A DNA stretch of 64,000 bases, taken from the NCBI GenBank assembly GCA_964343605.1, contig CAYFKJ010000007.1, positions 1 through 64,000 on the forward strand, written 5' to 3'. Positions 16,955 to 27,037 of this stretch are shown in pieces. The notes under the pieces were generated by a model. The model was not told the origin of the DNA. It saw nothing but the letters and a program-made list of their open reading frames with translations, and made no database searches. Positions within the stretch are counted from its first letter, which is position 1. Every line of letters begins with the position of its first letter. Source of the DNA: CAYFKJ01 sp964343605. Lineage in GTDB: Bacteria; Pseudomonadota; Alphaproteobacteria; UBA2966. The position numbers were made by a program, and so were the translations under genes.

Positions 16955-18978
16955 CAGCCGGTCTTCTCGAAATCGGGTTTGCGGCGCTCCATAAACGCGC
17001 CGATGCCTTCTTTCGCGGCGGCGGTCAGAGCGCTGTCGCCAAACGCCGCGTACCCGACCTCCAATGCGTCATTTAGGTTCGGCGCCGCGGCGGCATCGCG
17101 TATCGCGCCGCCGATGATGCCGACGATATCCTGGCTGAGAACCTGACCGGTGACACTCGCCGTTACATCCGCCGGCACCTCTGAGATTTCGACGGCCGCG
17201 GCGGAAATGTGATCGCCGGACGCGGCCATTTCCTTGACACGCTTCACAGCGGCGGGAATGAGGTCGGCTTGGTCATCGACCAACCCATCCAACATGCCGA
17301 TCTCAAGGGCTTCGGGCGCTTTGAGTTTCTTCGCCGTCAGCAGCATATCGTGGAAGGTCGCCGAGGCCGCCGGCCAGCGACGGTAGGGTACCACCATGGC
17401 GCCGATGCCGGGAACGATGCCGAGCGTGATCTCCGGCAACTGCATCCAGGCCTGGGGTGCGGCGATGATGGAGTGGCAGCGGATCGCCAGTTCCAGGCCG
17501 CCGCCCAACGCCATGCCGTTGAGCGCCGCGACAACAGGTTTCTTGCACGAATCAAGATGAACCAGCAGGCGCGAGCACGCGCGGGCGTATTCGATGCTCT
17601 GCTGCTTGTCACCCAGCATGGAGGGGAACTTGCCGATGTCGGCGCCGGCACAGAAAGCCTGCGTGCCGTAACCGGTGATGACGAACCCGGCGACATCGTC
17701 GCGCCCTTCGTTGGCCTTGACGACGCCGAGGATTTCGTCGGTCAAATCGTCGTGCAAGGCGTTCATGGCCTCCGGCCGGCGCAGCGTGATGACGACGGCG
17801 CCGTCGATTTCGCTCACCAGCACATAGCGGTTGTAGTCAAGGTACTCGGCAATGGGCTTGGCCGGCTGGGGCATGCCGGGTTTGTACTTGGCGAACTCGG
17901 CCAGGATGCGTTCGACTTCCGCGGCCCCCATGTCGCGCATGAGTTCGATGGGCCCCTTCTTGAAACCGAGCGCAATGCAGCAGCCGAGATCGAGATCGGC
18001 GGCATCGCCGATATTGCGGTCGAGGATGTCGACAGTCTGGCTGAACAGGATGCCCAGCATGCGGTCGCGAATCAGCTTGGCCTTGGCGGGCTCGACATCG
18101 ATGCCGTTGCCCATGGCGACCGTTTCCCATTTCTCGGTTCGCTGGAAGGCGTCGGCCGGGCGGTAGTGTTCGCCCTCCTCCTCCATCTGCAGGGTGTTGG
18201 TCTCAATGATGATGGGGTTGCCGTTTGCCATGTTGAGGACGAAAAACGGCCCGGCATGGACGAACTCGAACGTCACACTGTCGATCTCCGCCGGCGTGGC
18301 GTCATCCAACAGCAATCCCGCCTCGTTGCACCAGTTGTCGAAGATGCGGTCGAGCATGAAACAGACGACATCATCGGTGACCATGGGCACCTTGCCGGTC
18401 TGGTAGAAGAACCAGCGCAGGTAGTCGACGACTTCGAGGTCGGCCTTGGCCCACTCGACAACCTCGACCGCCGGGTTCTTGAAGGCCGGCGCGAAGAAAT
18501 GCGTCACCGAGGTGCGTTCCGGGTGCTCCAGGTGGGAGAAAAGGCGATCCGCCGGCAGGGAGCTCGTATTGGAGGTGATCAGCGCCTCAGGACGGATCAG
18601 GGCTTCAACGTCGGAGAATATCTTGCGTTTGAGGTCGAGGTTTTCGGTTGCCGCCTCCAGCACCCAGTCGCAATGAGCGAGCGCCGCATAGTCCGTCGAG
18701 GTGACGATCTTGGTGCCGATCTTCTCGGCCAAATCGGCGGAAATCTTTCCGCGCGCCACGCCCTTTTCCTTATAGGCGTGGATGCGCGCCTCGGCCTTCT
18801 CCAAAGCTTCGGGATTGATGTCGATGAGGACAAGCTCAAGATCCGGAATGGCGCTCTTCAGGTAATATCCGATGTCCGGCCCGATGGTTCCGGCGCCGAT
18901 GATGGCGATGCTTTCAGGCAGTCCGCGCTTGGGGGAAAGCAGCGCGGGATTTTCAAAGTTCACGTCTCTAATGGCCAT
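16954..18978 (-). CDS. 3-hydroxyacyl-CoA dehydrogenase/enoyl-CoA hydratase fusion (dehydrogenase first)
   Basis: 674 residues. The N-terminal half (about 20-390) is an NAD-dependent 3-hydroxyacyl-CoA dehydrogenase with IAIIGAGTIGPDIGYYL, the NTSSLP and HFFAPAF motifs. The C-terminal half (about 395-670) is a crotonase with GGGLELAIRC and LPEITLGIVPG, which keep both catalytic Glu positions. Common FadB and peroxisomal enzymes have hydratase first, so the order here is reversed, as in archaeal crotonyl-CoA hydratase/3-hydroxybutyryl-CoA dehydrogenases. It likely converts enoyl-CoA to 3-ketoacyl-CoA in the cytoplasm. No thiolase is adjacent. Confidence 0.93.
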   Translation of the reverse strand: MAIRDVNFENPALLSPKRGLPESIAIIGAGTIGPDIGYYLKSAIPDLELVLIDINPEALEKAEARIHAYKEKGVARGKISADLAEKIGTKIVTSTDYAALAHCDWVLEAATENLDLKRKIFSDVEALIRPEALITSNTSSLPADRLFSHLEHPERTSVTHFFAPAFKNPAVEVVEWAKADLEVVDYLRWFFYQTGKVPMVTDDVVCFMLDRIFDNWCNEAGLLLDDATPAEIDSVTFEFVHAGPFFVLNMANGNPIIIETNTLQMEEEGEHYRPADAFQRTEKWETVAMGNGIDVEPAKAKLIRDRMLGILFSQTVDILDRNIGDAADLDLGCCIALGFKKGPIELMRDMGAAEVERILAEFAKYKPGMPQPAKPIAEYLDYNRYVLVSEIDGAVVITLRRPEAMNALHDDLTDEILGVVKANEGRDDVAGFVITGYGTQAFCAGADIGKFPSMLGDKQQSIEYARACSRLLVHLDSCKKPVVAALNGMALGGGLELAIRCHSIIAAPQAWMQLPEITLGIVPGIGAMVVPYRRWPAASATFHDMLLTAKKLKAPEALEIGMLDGLVDDQADLIPAAVKRVKEMAASGDHISAAAVEISEVPADVTASVTGQVLSQDIVGIIGGAIRDAAAAPNLNDALEVGYAAFGDSALTAAAKEGIGAFMERRKPDFEKTG

Positions 18979-19102
18979 TTCAGTCCAACCTCAACTCACT
19001 CGATGTCATCGATTCCTCACCGCCCCCGAATTCGGGCCCTGTCATAGCAGCCCGGCCCGTTCTACGGACAGTAAAAAATCAGGCTGCAAGCAGCCGATTT
19101 CG

Positions 19103-20035
19103 TCAGCCGCCGATCCGCAGGACAATCTTGCCGCGGGCGTGTCCGGTTTGGCTGATGCGGTGGGCTTGGTGGACCTCGGACATTGGCAACACATGCTCGA
19201 CCTGCGGAACCACGACGCCCCGATTCACCAGGTCGGCCATGGCAGCAAACGCCTCGTCCACATCCTCTACGACGGCACGGACGAGGTTGACGTCGAATTC
19301 GGCCGTGCGGTCCTCGAACGGCTTGGCGATGAGGAAGACGAGCGTGCCACCCGGCTTGAGAACCTCATAGGAACGTTGGTGGGTTTCGCCGCCGACGGAA
19401 TCGAGGACGACGTCCAAACCGTCGAGTTCGTCGGCGAAATCGGCCTCGTCATAGGCCACGACCCGATCGGCGCCGAGTTCGCGGGCATACTCGGCGTTGG
19501 CGGCGCTGCAGGTAGTGGCGACATAGGCACCCAAGTGCTTCGCCAGTTGAATGGCGAGACCGCCGACGCCGCCCGCCCCGCCGTGGATCAGGACCTTCAT
19601 GCCCGGCTTAACATCGGCGCACTCGACCAGACACTTCCAGGCGGAGACGGCGGATACCGGGAAGGCTGCGGCGAGCGTAAAATCGACATCCGGCGCCTTG
19701 GCGGCGACATGTCCTGCGGGGACGGCAACGTATTCCGCATAGGCGCCGCGTGACGTATCCCGCGCCATGAAGGAAACCTCGTCGCCTACGTTGTAATTCT
19801 CGACGCCGTCGCCGACCGCCGTGACGACGCCCGCGCCCTCGCCGCCGGGAACGACCGGGAAGTCGACTTCGAAGAACTGCTTGAGGTGACCGGCGCGAAG
19901 CTTCCAGTCGAAAGGATTGACGCCCGCCGCCCTGATATTCACCAGAACCTCACCCTGTCCCGGTACGGGGGCAGGCACGTCCACCAATTCCAAAACGCTC
20001 TCGCTGCCGTACTCGGCGTATCGGACGGCTTTCAT
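19103..20035 (-). CDS. Zinc-free MDR-family NADP-dependent oxidoreductase
   Basis: 310 residues. GroES-like N-domain (MKAVRYAEYGSESVLELVDV ... GVNPFDWKLRAG) and a Rossmann C-domain with VLIHGGAGGVGGLAIQLAKH. There is no cysteine-rich structural zinc loop and no alcohol-dehydrogenase metal motif, so it belongs with quinone oxidoreductases and enoyl reductases of the MDR superfamily. Cytoplasmic. It sits 36 bp behind a serine hydrolase on the same strand. The natural substrate is unknown. Confidence 0.9.
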   Translation of the reverse strand: MKAVRYAEYGSESVLELVDVPAPVPGQGEVLVNIRAAGVNPFDWKLRAGHLKQFFEVDFPVVPGGEGAGVVTAVGDGVENYNVGDEVSFMARDTSRGAYAEYVAVPAGHVAAKAPDVDFTLAAAFPVSAVSAWKCLVECADVKPGMKVLIHGGAGGVGGLAIQLAKHLGAYVATTCSAANAEYARELGADRVVAYDEADFADELDGLDVVLDSVGGETHQRSYEVLKPGGTLVFLIAKPFEDRTAEFDVNLVRAVVEDVDEAFAAMADLVNRGVVVPQVEHVLPMSEVHQAHRISQTGHARGKIVLRIGG

Positions 20036-20071
20036 CGAGTAACCTCTCTTTGCCCGGTTGAGGGCAGTAGG

Positions 20072-21313
20072 TTACGCCGCTTTGAGGAAATCCGCGATGG
20101 CTTCGGTCAGGCGATAGGCGTTCAGGCCGCGGTCGAAATCGAGAAAGGTCGGCCAGGACGACAGCTTGACCACGACCATTTCGGCACTGGGGTCGATGTG
20201 GATCATCTGGCCGAAAACGCCGCGGGCCGAATAGATCTCCCGATCCGAATCCACCACCCACCACTTGTTACTGTAGGCGGCACGTGGATAGTGCTGGGCG
20301 AACTCCTCATAGTTCACCTTGAACTTGTCGACGTCGCCGGAGCGGCAGGACCTGGCAAATTCCTCGGAAACGACGCGTTGGCCGTTGGACAGACCCAAGT
20401 CCAGGTGCATTTGGCCGAAACGGCCGAAATCGCGTAGCGTCGCATTGAAACCGCCGTCGGCCAGGGACGTTCCGGCCCGGTCAACGGTGAAACTCGCGTC
20501 CTTTTCCATCCCCAGTTTCGACCAGATCTCACGGCTGATCAGCTTGGCCAGACGGTCGCCGCCGACGCGTTCGCAGATCCAGGCCAATACGTCGGTATCG
20601 ATGGAGCGGTATTGGAAGTATTCGCCGTGTTCGCGTTCCTTTTCGATGGAGACCAGAAGATCGTATATCGTGTCGGGTTCATCCCCCGTTATGCGTTCCT
20701 TCCAACCCGACGCCATGTCGAGTAACGCAAACTCGGCATCGGGGTCGGTGTAATCCTCGTTGAAGCGAACGCCCGTCCGCATGTTGAGCACATCATCAAC
20801 GGTAGCGTCGGCATAACCGCTGACGCTCAGCTCAGGGACGTAGTGATCCACCCGGGCGGCCCTGTCGACAATTCCCCGGTCGATGTAGATTCCGGCCAGC
20901 GTGCCCACCACGGACTTAGAAACGGATTGCGCGAGATGGAGCGTGTCGGGCGTCATGCCGCCGAAATATTCCTCGGCAACGATCTCTCCGCGGTGCAGTA
21001 CGAGAAATCCATTGGTGTAGGATTCGGCCAACAATTCGCCGACCGTTGTTTCGCTGCCGTCGATCGTCGTCGTCCCGATGCCCTTCAGGTCGAGCGGACG
21101 GCGCTTGAACTCGGAAACCGGCCCGTCGCCGCGGGAGACTGGGGCGACGGGAAACACCTGGCTCATGTTCTGGAACGACCAGATGTTGAAGGGCGGCGTA
21201 TCCCAATTGGCAATCGTGGTGCGCTTTTCCGGCGGCGGCGGAAATCCCTGCATCACGCCGTGATTGTCGCCTGCGGCGCTTCCGTTCGTCGGATTTGTAT
21301 TCGAAGTCGTCAT
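20072..21313 (-). CDS. Serine hydrolase of the class C beta-lactamase/esterase family
   Basis: 413 residues from ATG 21313 (a TTG sits one codon earlier). The SxxK nucleophile motif is visible in LAQSVSKSVVGTLAG, and the Tyr of the second motif in YFQYRSIDTDVLAW. There is no clear signal peptide, so it may be cytoplasmic and act as an esterase or amide hydrolase rather than a penicillin-recognising enzyme. An HGG/KTG-like third motif is not obvious. It lies between an importer operon for peptides and an MDR reductase, all on the minus strand. Confidence 0.85.
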   Translation of the reverse strand: MTTSNTNPTNGSAAGDNHGVMQGFPPPPEKRTTIANWDTPPFNIWSFQNMSQVFPVAPVSRGDGPVSEFKRRPLDLKGIGTTTIDGSETTVGELLAESYTNGFLVLHRGEIVAEEYFGGMTPDTLHLAQSVSKSVVGTLAGIYIDRGIVDRAARVDHYVPELSVSGYADATVDDVLNMRTGVRFNEDYTDPDAEFALLDMASGWKERITGDEPDTIYDLLVSIEKEREHGEYFQYRSIDTDVLAWICERVGGDRLAKLISREIWSKLGMEKDASFTVDRAGTSLADGGFNATLRDFGRFGQMHLDLGLSNGQRVVSEEFARSCRSGDVDKFKVNYEEFAQHYPRAAYSNKWWVVDSDREIYSARGVFGQMIHIDPSAEMVVVKLSSWPTFLDFDRGLNAYRLTEAIADFLKAA

Positions 21314-21351
21314 CAATCAATACGCCCCACGTCTAGTCGATCTTGTTTCAG

Positions 21352-22307
21352 TTAATTGGTCGGTTCACTCAACGGTCGAATGCAGGCGACCTGGCGAATG
21401 TCTTCATGTGATTCGAGTACCGGCACAGCGGCGCGGCAGGCATCGTCAGCCGCGGCGCAACGCGGCGCAAAAGCGCACCCAGCTGGGCGGTTCAAAGGGC
21501 TCGGAATTTCGCCGCTGAGGGTCGTCAGCTGGTCGCGCCTGGCCGGATCGATGGAGGGCACCGAATCCAACAAGGCGCGGGTATAGAAATGCTTCGGCCG
21601 GGCGAAGACCTCCGCCACCGGCCCGGCTTCGACGATGCGCCCGAGATACATCACCATGACCCGCTGGGCGAGGTACTCCACGGTCGCCAGGTCGTGGCTG
21701 ATAAAGAGGAAGCTGAGTCCCAGTTCGGTCTGCAGTTCCTTCAACAGGTTCAAGACCTGAGCCTGGACCGAAACGTCAAGCGCCGCCGTGGGTTCGTCCA
21801 GGATGAGCAGTTTGGGCTCAAGCGCAAGCGCCCGCGCAATGGCGATGCGCTGGCGCTGGCCGCCGGAAAACTCGTGCGGGTAACGCATCATATGCTCCCG
21901 CCCCAGTCCCACGTCGTTGAGCAGTTTTTCGACCCGCTGATCCAGCAACTTTCCCTTCAAACCGAAGGCCGTCGAAAGCGGTTCGGCGATGATGGAACGG
22001 ATCTTCATCTTGGGATTGAGGGATGAATAGGGATTTTGAAAGACGATGCTGAGATCCCGACCGAGATGTTTGCGCTGACTGGATCCCATCGCTTCGCCGT
22101 CGATCAGGACCTTTCCGCCGTCCGCCTCCAAAAGGCCCAATAGCGTCATTGCCACCGTGCTTTTGCCGCAGCCGGATTCCCCGACCAGCGCCACGGTTTC
22201 GCCGGCACCGACTGTAAAGCTGACGTCATCCACCGCCGTAACGATGCCGTGCTTGGTCGCGAACTCCTTGCGCAGGGCGTCCACCGCCACGAGGGGTTGG
22301 CCCGCCG

Positions 22308-22311
<4 letters not shown>
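21352..22311 (-). CDS. Peptide/nickel ABC importer ATP-binding protein (DppF/OppF type)
   Basis: 319 residues. Walker A GESGCGKST, signature FSGGQRQRIAIARAL and Walker B LLILDEPTAALD are intact. The C-terminus has the Opp/Dpp extension with cysteines in GCAFAPRCAAADDAC, typical of these ATPases. It forms a heterodimer with the ATPase encoded just upstream (4-nt ATGA overlap) and powers import through the two permeases. It is the last gene of a five-gene operon read leftward. Confidence 0.94.
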
Positions 22312-23299
<988 letters not shown>

Positions 23300-23303
<4 letters not shown>

Positions 23304-24187
23304 TCACTCGTCCCGTGCTTGGGATCCAGAACGTCGCGCAAACCATCGCCGACCAGATTGACCGCCAGAACGGTAAGGAAGATGGCGAAGCCCGGACAAA
23401 GCGCCGTCCACCAGTGGTCGAGAAACTGCGTGCGGGCAGTGGCGGCCATCAAGCCCCATTCGATGGTCGGCGGCCGGGCGCCCAGACCGATGAAACTGAG
23501 GGAAGCGGCGGCCAAAATGGTAAAGCCGAAATCCATCGACCCCTGCACGATGATCGGCGTCAGGGAGTTCGGCGTGACGTGGCGCAACATGATCTTCGCC
23601 GGACCCACGCCCATGGCGCGCGCGGCATCGATATAGAGCTCCTTGCGCACCCGCATCACCGCCCCGCGCATGATGCGCGCATACCAGGGGAACCACGATA
23701 TCGCCAAGGCGATCATGGCGTTCATCAAGCCCGGCCCGAGGGCCGCGACGATGGAAATCGGCAGCAGCAGGGGCGGAAAAGCCAGGAAGACGTCCGAGAC
23801 GCGCATCAAGGCGGTATCGATCTTGCCGCCGAAGTAACCCGAGACCAATCCGATGGGGGCGCCGATCAGGATGGCCATAAGCGTCACGAAGGCGCCGACC
23901 GTCAGCGAGGTCTGCGCGCCGTAAAGCACCCGGGTGAAGATGTCCCGCCCGAACCTGTCCGTACCCATCCAGTGTTCCAGACTGGGCGGTTGAAGCTTTT
24001 GTGAGAAGGCGATCTTCGTAGGCGAATAGGGTGCGATCCATTCGGCAAGCAGGGCAACGACGACGATTGTCAGGAATACGACTGCACCGACGACAAAGAG
24101 CTTGTTGTTCGCGGCAAAGGCCCGCGCCCTGAGGCCAAGGCCGGCCCGGACGGGCGTTTCCTCCGATGTGAAAACGGTTTCCGTCAT
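23300..24187 (-). CDS. Peptide/nickel ABC importer permease (DppC type)
   Basis: 295 residues with an N-terminal cytoplasmic stretch, a first helix (LFVVGAVVFLTIVVVALLAEW), a periplasmic loop containing HWMGTDRFGRDIFTRVLYG (a DppC/OppC hallmark) and five further helices. The EAA-like coupling loop is in YIDAARAMGVGPAKIMLRHV. It pairs with the DppB-type permease encoded upstream, overlapping it by 4 nt. Confidence 0.94.
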
Positions 24188-25200
24188 TGCGTCCTCAGCC
24201 TTGGATCAACGACGAAGTAGAGAAGATCGACGATCAGATTGATCGTCAGGTAGGCGGCGGCAAGGAACAGGGTGGTGCCGATCACCGCCGGAAAATCGTT
24301 TTGGACGATGGAAAAAACGAGGAATCCGCCCAGCCCCGGCCAATCGAACACGAACTCGACGACGACGGCGCCGCCCAGCAGGTAGCCGTACACCAGGCCG
24401 ATCACCGTGAGCATGGGAATGAGGGTCGCCTTCAAGGCGTGGCGATAGTAAATCGAGTGCCGGGGCACGCCGTAGGCAAAGGCCGTGCGGATGTATTCTT
24501 CGCCGAGGACCTCCACCATCATGTTTCGCGTGATGCGTACCACCGAAGCCAGCGTCACGATCGAAAGTGTCAGGGTCGGCAAAATAATGTGCCGGGCGGC
24601 GCTTTTGAATGCCTCCCATTCGCCTGCCAACAAGGTGTCTATGAGGTAGAGCCCCGTTATTTTCGCGAACGGGACGTCCAGTAGAATAATGGAATCGATG
24701 CGGCCCTGGATCGGCAGCCAATCCAACTGACCGTAAAAAATGATCTGAAGGACCATCGCCAGGATGAAGGCCGGAATGGCAACCCCGCCGACCGCACCGG
24801 CCCTGGCTAAATTGTCGATCCATGAATTCTGCCGCACGGCGCTGAGGACCCCCAGCGGCACGCCGACAAGGACTACGATGATGATGGCCAGCGTCGTCAG
24901 CTCGATGGTCGCGCCCATGCGGTTGCGGATTTCCGTGAGAACCGGCTGCTTGGTGCGCAGGCTTTGGCCGAATTTGCCTTGGGCGATCTGGCCCATATAG
25001 AGGGCATACTGAACGAGGAGCGGTCTATTGAGGCCCAGTTCCTCTTCAGCCAAGGCCACCTGCTCGGCCGTCGGGCGGTCGCCCAGAATGAGATTGGCCG
25101 GGGATGACGGCAGGACGCGGCTCAGGAAAAACGTGATGGTCAAGACCCCGAACAGGATCCCGATCATCATGATCAGTCTTTGAGCAACATATCGGGTCAT
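24184..25200 (-). CDS. Peptide/nickel ABC importer permease (DppB type)
   Basis: 338 residues. The N-terminal helix MTRYVAQRLIMMIGILFGVL with the following FFLSRVLPSSP is the standard DppB/OppB start. The coupling loop is at EYIRTAFAYGVPRHSIYYRH. About six membrane helices. It is separated from the upstream binding-protein gene by 89 bp that hold a strong hairpin, while it overlaps the next gene by 4 nt. Confidence 0.94.
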   Translation of the reverse strand: MTRYVAQRLIMMIGILFGVLTITFFLSRVLPSSPANLILGDRPTAEQVALAEEELGLNRPLLVQYALYMGQIAQGKFGQSLRTKQPVLTEIRNRMGATIELTTLAIIIVVLVGVPLGVLSAVRQNSWIDNLARAGAVGGVAIPAFILAMVLQIIFYGQLDWLPIQGRIDSIILLDVPFAKITGLYLIDTLLAGEWEAFKSAARHIILPTLTLSIVTLASVVRITRNMMVEVLGEEYIRTAFAYGVPRHSIYYRHALKATLIPMLTVIGLVYGYLLGGAVVVEFVFDWPGLGGFLVFSIVQNDFPAVIGTTLFLAAAYLTINLIVDLLYFVVDPRLRTQ

Positions 25201-25216
25201 CGGCCATCCTCGATTC

Positions 25217-25240
25217 CGGGGCAGGCATTCGCCTGCCCCG
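25217..25240 (-). promoter_or_regulatory. Intercistronic hairpin between the binding-protein and permease genes
   Basis: A perfect 10-bp stem (CGGGGCAGGC with GCCTGCCCCG) closes a 4-nt loop. It lies 50 bp after the binding-protein stop and 16 bp before the permease start and has no T-run. Such hairpins commonly protect the upstream mRNA and attenuate read-through, giving more binding protein than permease. The structure is read directly; the role is inferred. Confidence 0.75.
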
Positions 25241-25289
25241 TACTCGATACCAATGTCCGGACGACCGCGTTGCCGTCCGGCGCGTCAAC

Positions 25290-26825
25290 CTACTTGCGCA
25301 GATTGTAGACGAACAAGGTCTCGTAGGCCGGATTGAACTGCTGATCCATGCCCTTGAGCTTGTCGCTGTGCGCGTAGTAGCGGTCCACGTCGGCAAAGAA
25401 GATGGCCGGCGTATCCTTCATCAAAACGTCCTGAGCTTCGATGTACTTGGCGGCAGACGCCTTGAGGTCGACGCCCTCGGCCGCAACGGCAGCGTCCAAG
25501 GCCTTGTCGAAGGCCGGGTTGGAATAGAAGGACAGGTTGAAGAGCGCCTTCTTTTCCGTGCGCCACTGGGCCCAGAGCCAGTCCTGCGGCGTGGCGTAGG
25601 CCGGCCACCAGGTCATGGACTGGATGTTGGCAGAGGTTTCCAACTTCTTGGCCTTGCCCCAGATGGTGCCCCAGTCGCCCGGGATCAGTTCGACCTGAAC
25701 GCCGACTTCAGCGGCCGTCGCCTGGAACAGCTCCATGGTGTTGGAGTAGGCGCCGACGCTGCCGATGTACATGGCGGAGACTTTCCAATCCTTCTTCGGC
25801 ACGCCGGATTCCTCCAGCAGTTTCTTTGCTACGGCGGGATCGAACTTGGGCAGGTCGTACTTGCCGTGACCCCACATGGATTTGGGCAGCGGCCCGACAG
25901 GCGCTGTGCCGATGCCGAACATGATGTCGCTGAGAACCGCGTTGTAGTCCCAAAGGTGCGTCAGGGCCTTGCGGAACTTGGCGTTGTCGGTCGGATATTT
26001 CTTGAAGTTGAAGAGGTACATCGAGTTGCGCCAGGACGTGCCCTGGCTGACGCTGACGCCCGGCAGGGCATCGACGGCCTTGACCTGATCCGTCGGCACG
26101 GTGGCGAGGTCGCCCTCTCCCGATTTGACCATCTGGATGCGCGTCGCGCCCTCGGCGACGGTCTTGATGATCACGCGGTCGATCTGGCCCGCTTCCCAGC
26201 CGCCCCAGTAATCGTCGAACTTCTCGAGCACGATTTGCACGCCGGGCTCGTTCTTGACCCACTTATAGGGGCCGGTGCCGGCGCCCTGGCCCTTCTGCAT
26301 CCAGTCATGGCCCTTGTCGATGGAGCTCGGGCCGATGATGTAGCTGCCGTACTGGCCGCTGGCGACCAGATCCAAGGCGATCGGGCTCTTGAACTTGAAG
26401 ACGATGGTGTGCGAGGACGGCGTTTCTACCGAAGCCAGTCCGCCCCATAGGAACGCCGCGCCGCGGCCTTCTTTCTTCGTCCATTCGACCGATTTCTTGA
26501 CCGTCGCCGCATTCATCTCGGCGCCGTCATGGAACTTGACGCCCCGGCGCAACTGGAAGGTCCAGGTCTTGCCGCCGTCGGATTTCTCCCAGGCGGTGGC
26601 CAGACGCGGCTGAACCTTGCCGTCAACATAGAACGTCAGGGTCTCGAAAATGTTGCCGAGGACGTAAGTTTCTTCCGAATACGTCGCGGCCGGGTTCCAG
26701 TCCTTATAACTTGCCCGGCTGGGCCAGTTCAGGGTGTTGCTTGCGGCTTCCGCGGCGCTTACGACGCCACCTACCGCAAACGCCGCAACGACGGCGGCCG
26801 TTGCGAAGTTACGCAGAATTTTCAT
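25290..26825 (-). CDS. Family 5 extracellular solute-binding protein (peptide/nickel ABC importer)
   Basis: 511 residues with a signal peptide (MKILRNFATAAVVAAFAVGG, cut after AEA). Family 5 features include WDYNAVLSDI and the LRRGVKFHDGAEMNAATVKKSVEW segment that recurs in DppA/OppA-type proteins. It binds the substrate in the periplasm and hands it to the DppB/DppC pair. It is the first gene of the operon, with GGAGGAAATTCC before the ATG. The ligand may be peptides or another small solute; the binding pocket cannot be predicted here. Confidence 0.93.
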   Translation of the reverse strand: MKILRNFATAAVVAAFAVGGVVSAAEAASNTLNWPSRASYKDWNPAATYSEETYVLGNIFETLTFYVDGKVQPRLATAWEKSDGGKTWTFQLRRGVKFHDGAEMNAATVKKSVEWTKKEGRGAAFLWGGLASVETPSSHTIVFKFKSPIALDLVASGQYGSYIIGPSSIDKGHDWMQKGQGAGTGPYKWVKNEPGVQIVLEKFDDYWGGWEAGQIDRVIIKTVAEGATRIQMVKSGEGDLATVPTDQVKAVDALPGVSVSQGTSWRNSMYLFNFKKYPTDNAKFRKALTHLWDYNAVLSDIMFGIGTAPVGPLPKSMWGHGKYDLPKFDPAVAKKLLEESGVPKKDWKVSAMYIGSVGAYSNTMELFQATAAEVGVQVELIPGDWGTIWGKAKKLETSANIQSMTWWPAYATPQDWLWAQWRTEKKALFNLSFYSNPAFDKALDAAVAAEGVDLKASAAKYIEAQDVLMKDTPAIFFADVDRYYAHSDKLKGMDQQFNPAYETLFVYNLRK

Positions 26826-26997
26826 GGAATTTCCTCCGTTGATACTTTTGGTGCGTTTTTGCTTGGTTACAGAAATTTTATGACAACCTTCCCCACGTCG
26901 GATCGGGCGCGAGACCGATTAATCCAACTATCGATATTCTGATCCCGTCGACCCGCGTCGGACAATTTCGCAACCCAACCAATTTCGACGCGGACTG

Positions 26998-27021
26998 ACG
27001 CGATTTCGCGACACATCGCGT
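26998..27021. promoter_or_regulatory. Inverted repeat and CGCGTCGGA copies upstream of the importer operon
   Basis: ACGCGAT at 26998-27004 and ATCGCGT at 27015-27021 form a perfect 7-bp inverted repeat with a 10-nt spacer. CGCGTCGGA occurs at 26954-26962 and 27017-27025, and a near-inverted copy TTCGACGCG lies between. The cluster is in the 212-bp gap before the binding-protein gene, where promoter and operator sites are expected. No known factor is assigned. Confidence 0.35.
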
Positions 27022-27037
27022 CGGATTTGTGAAAAAA

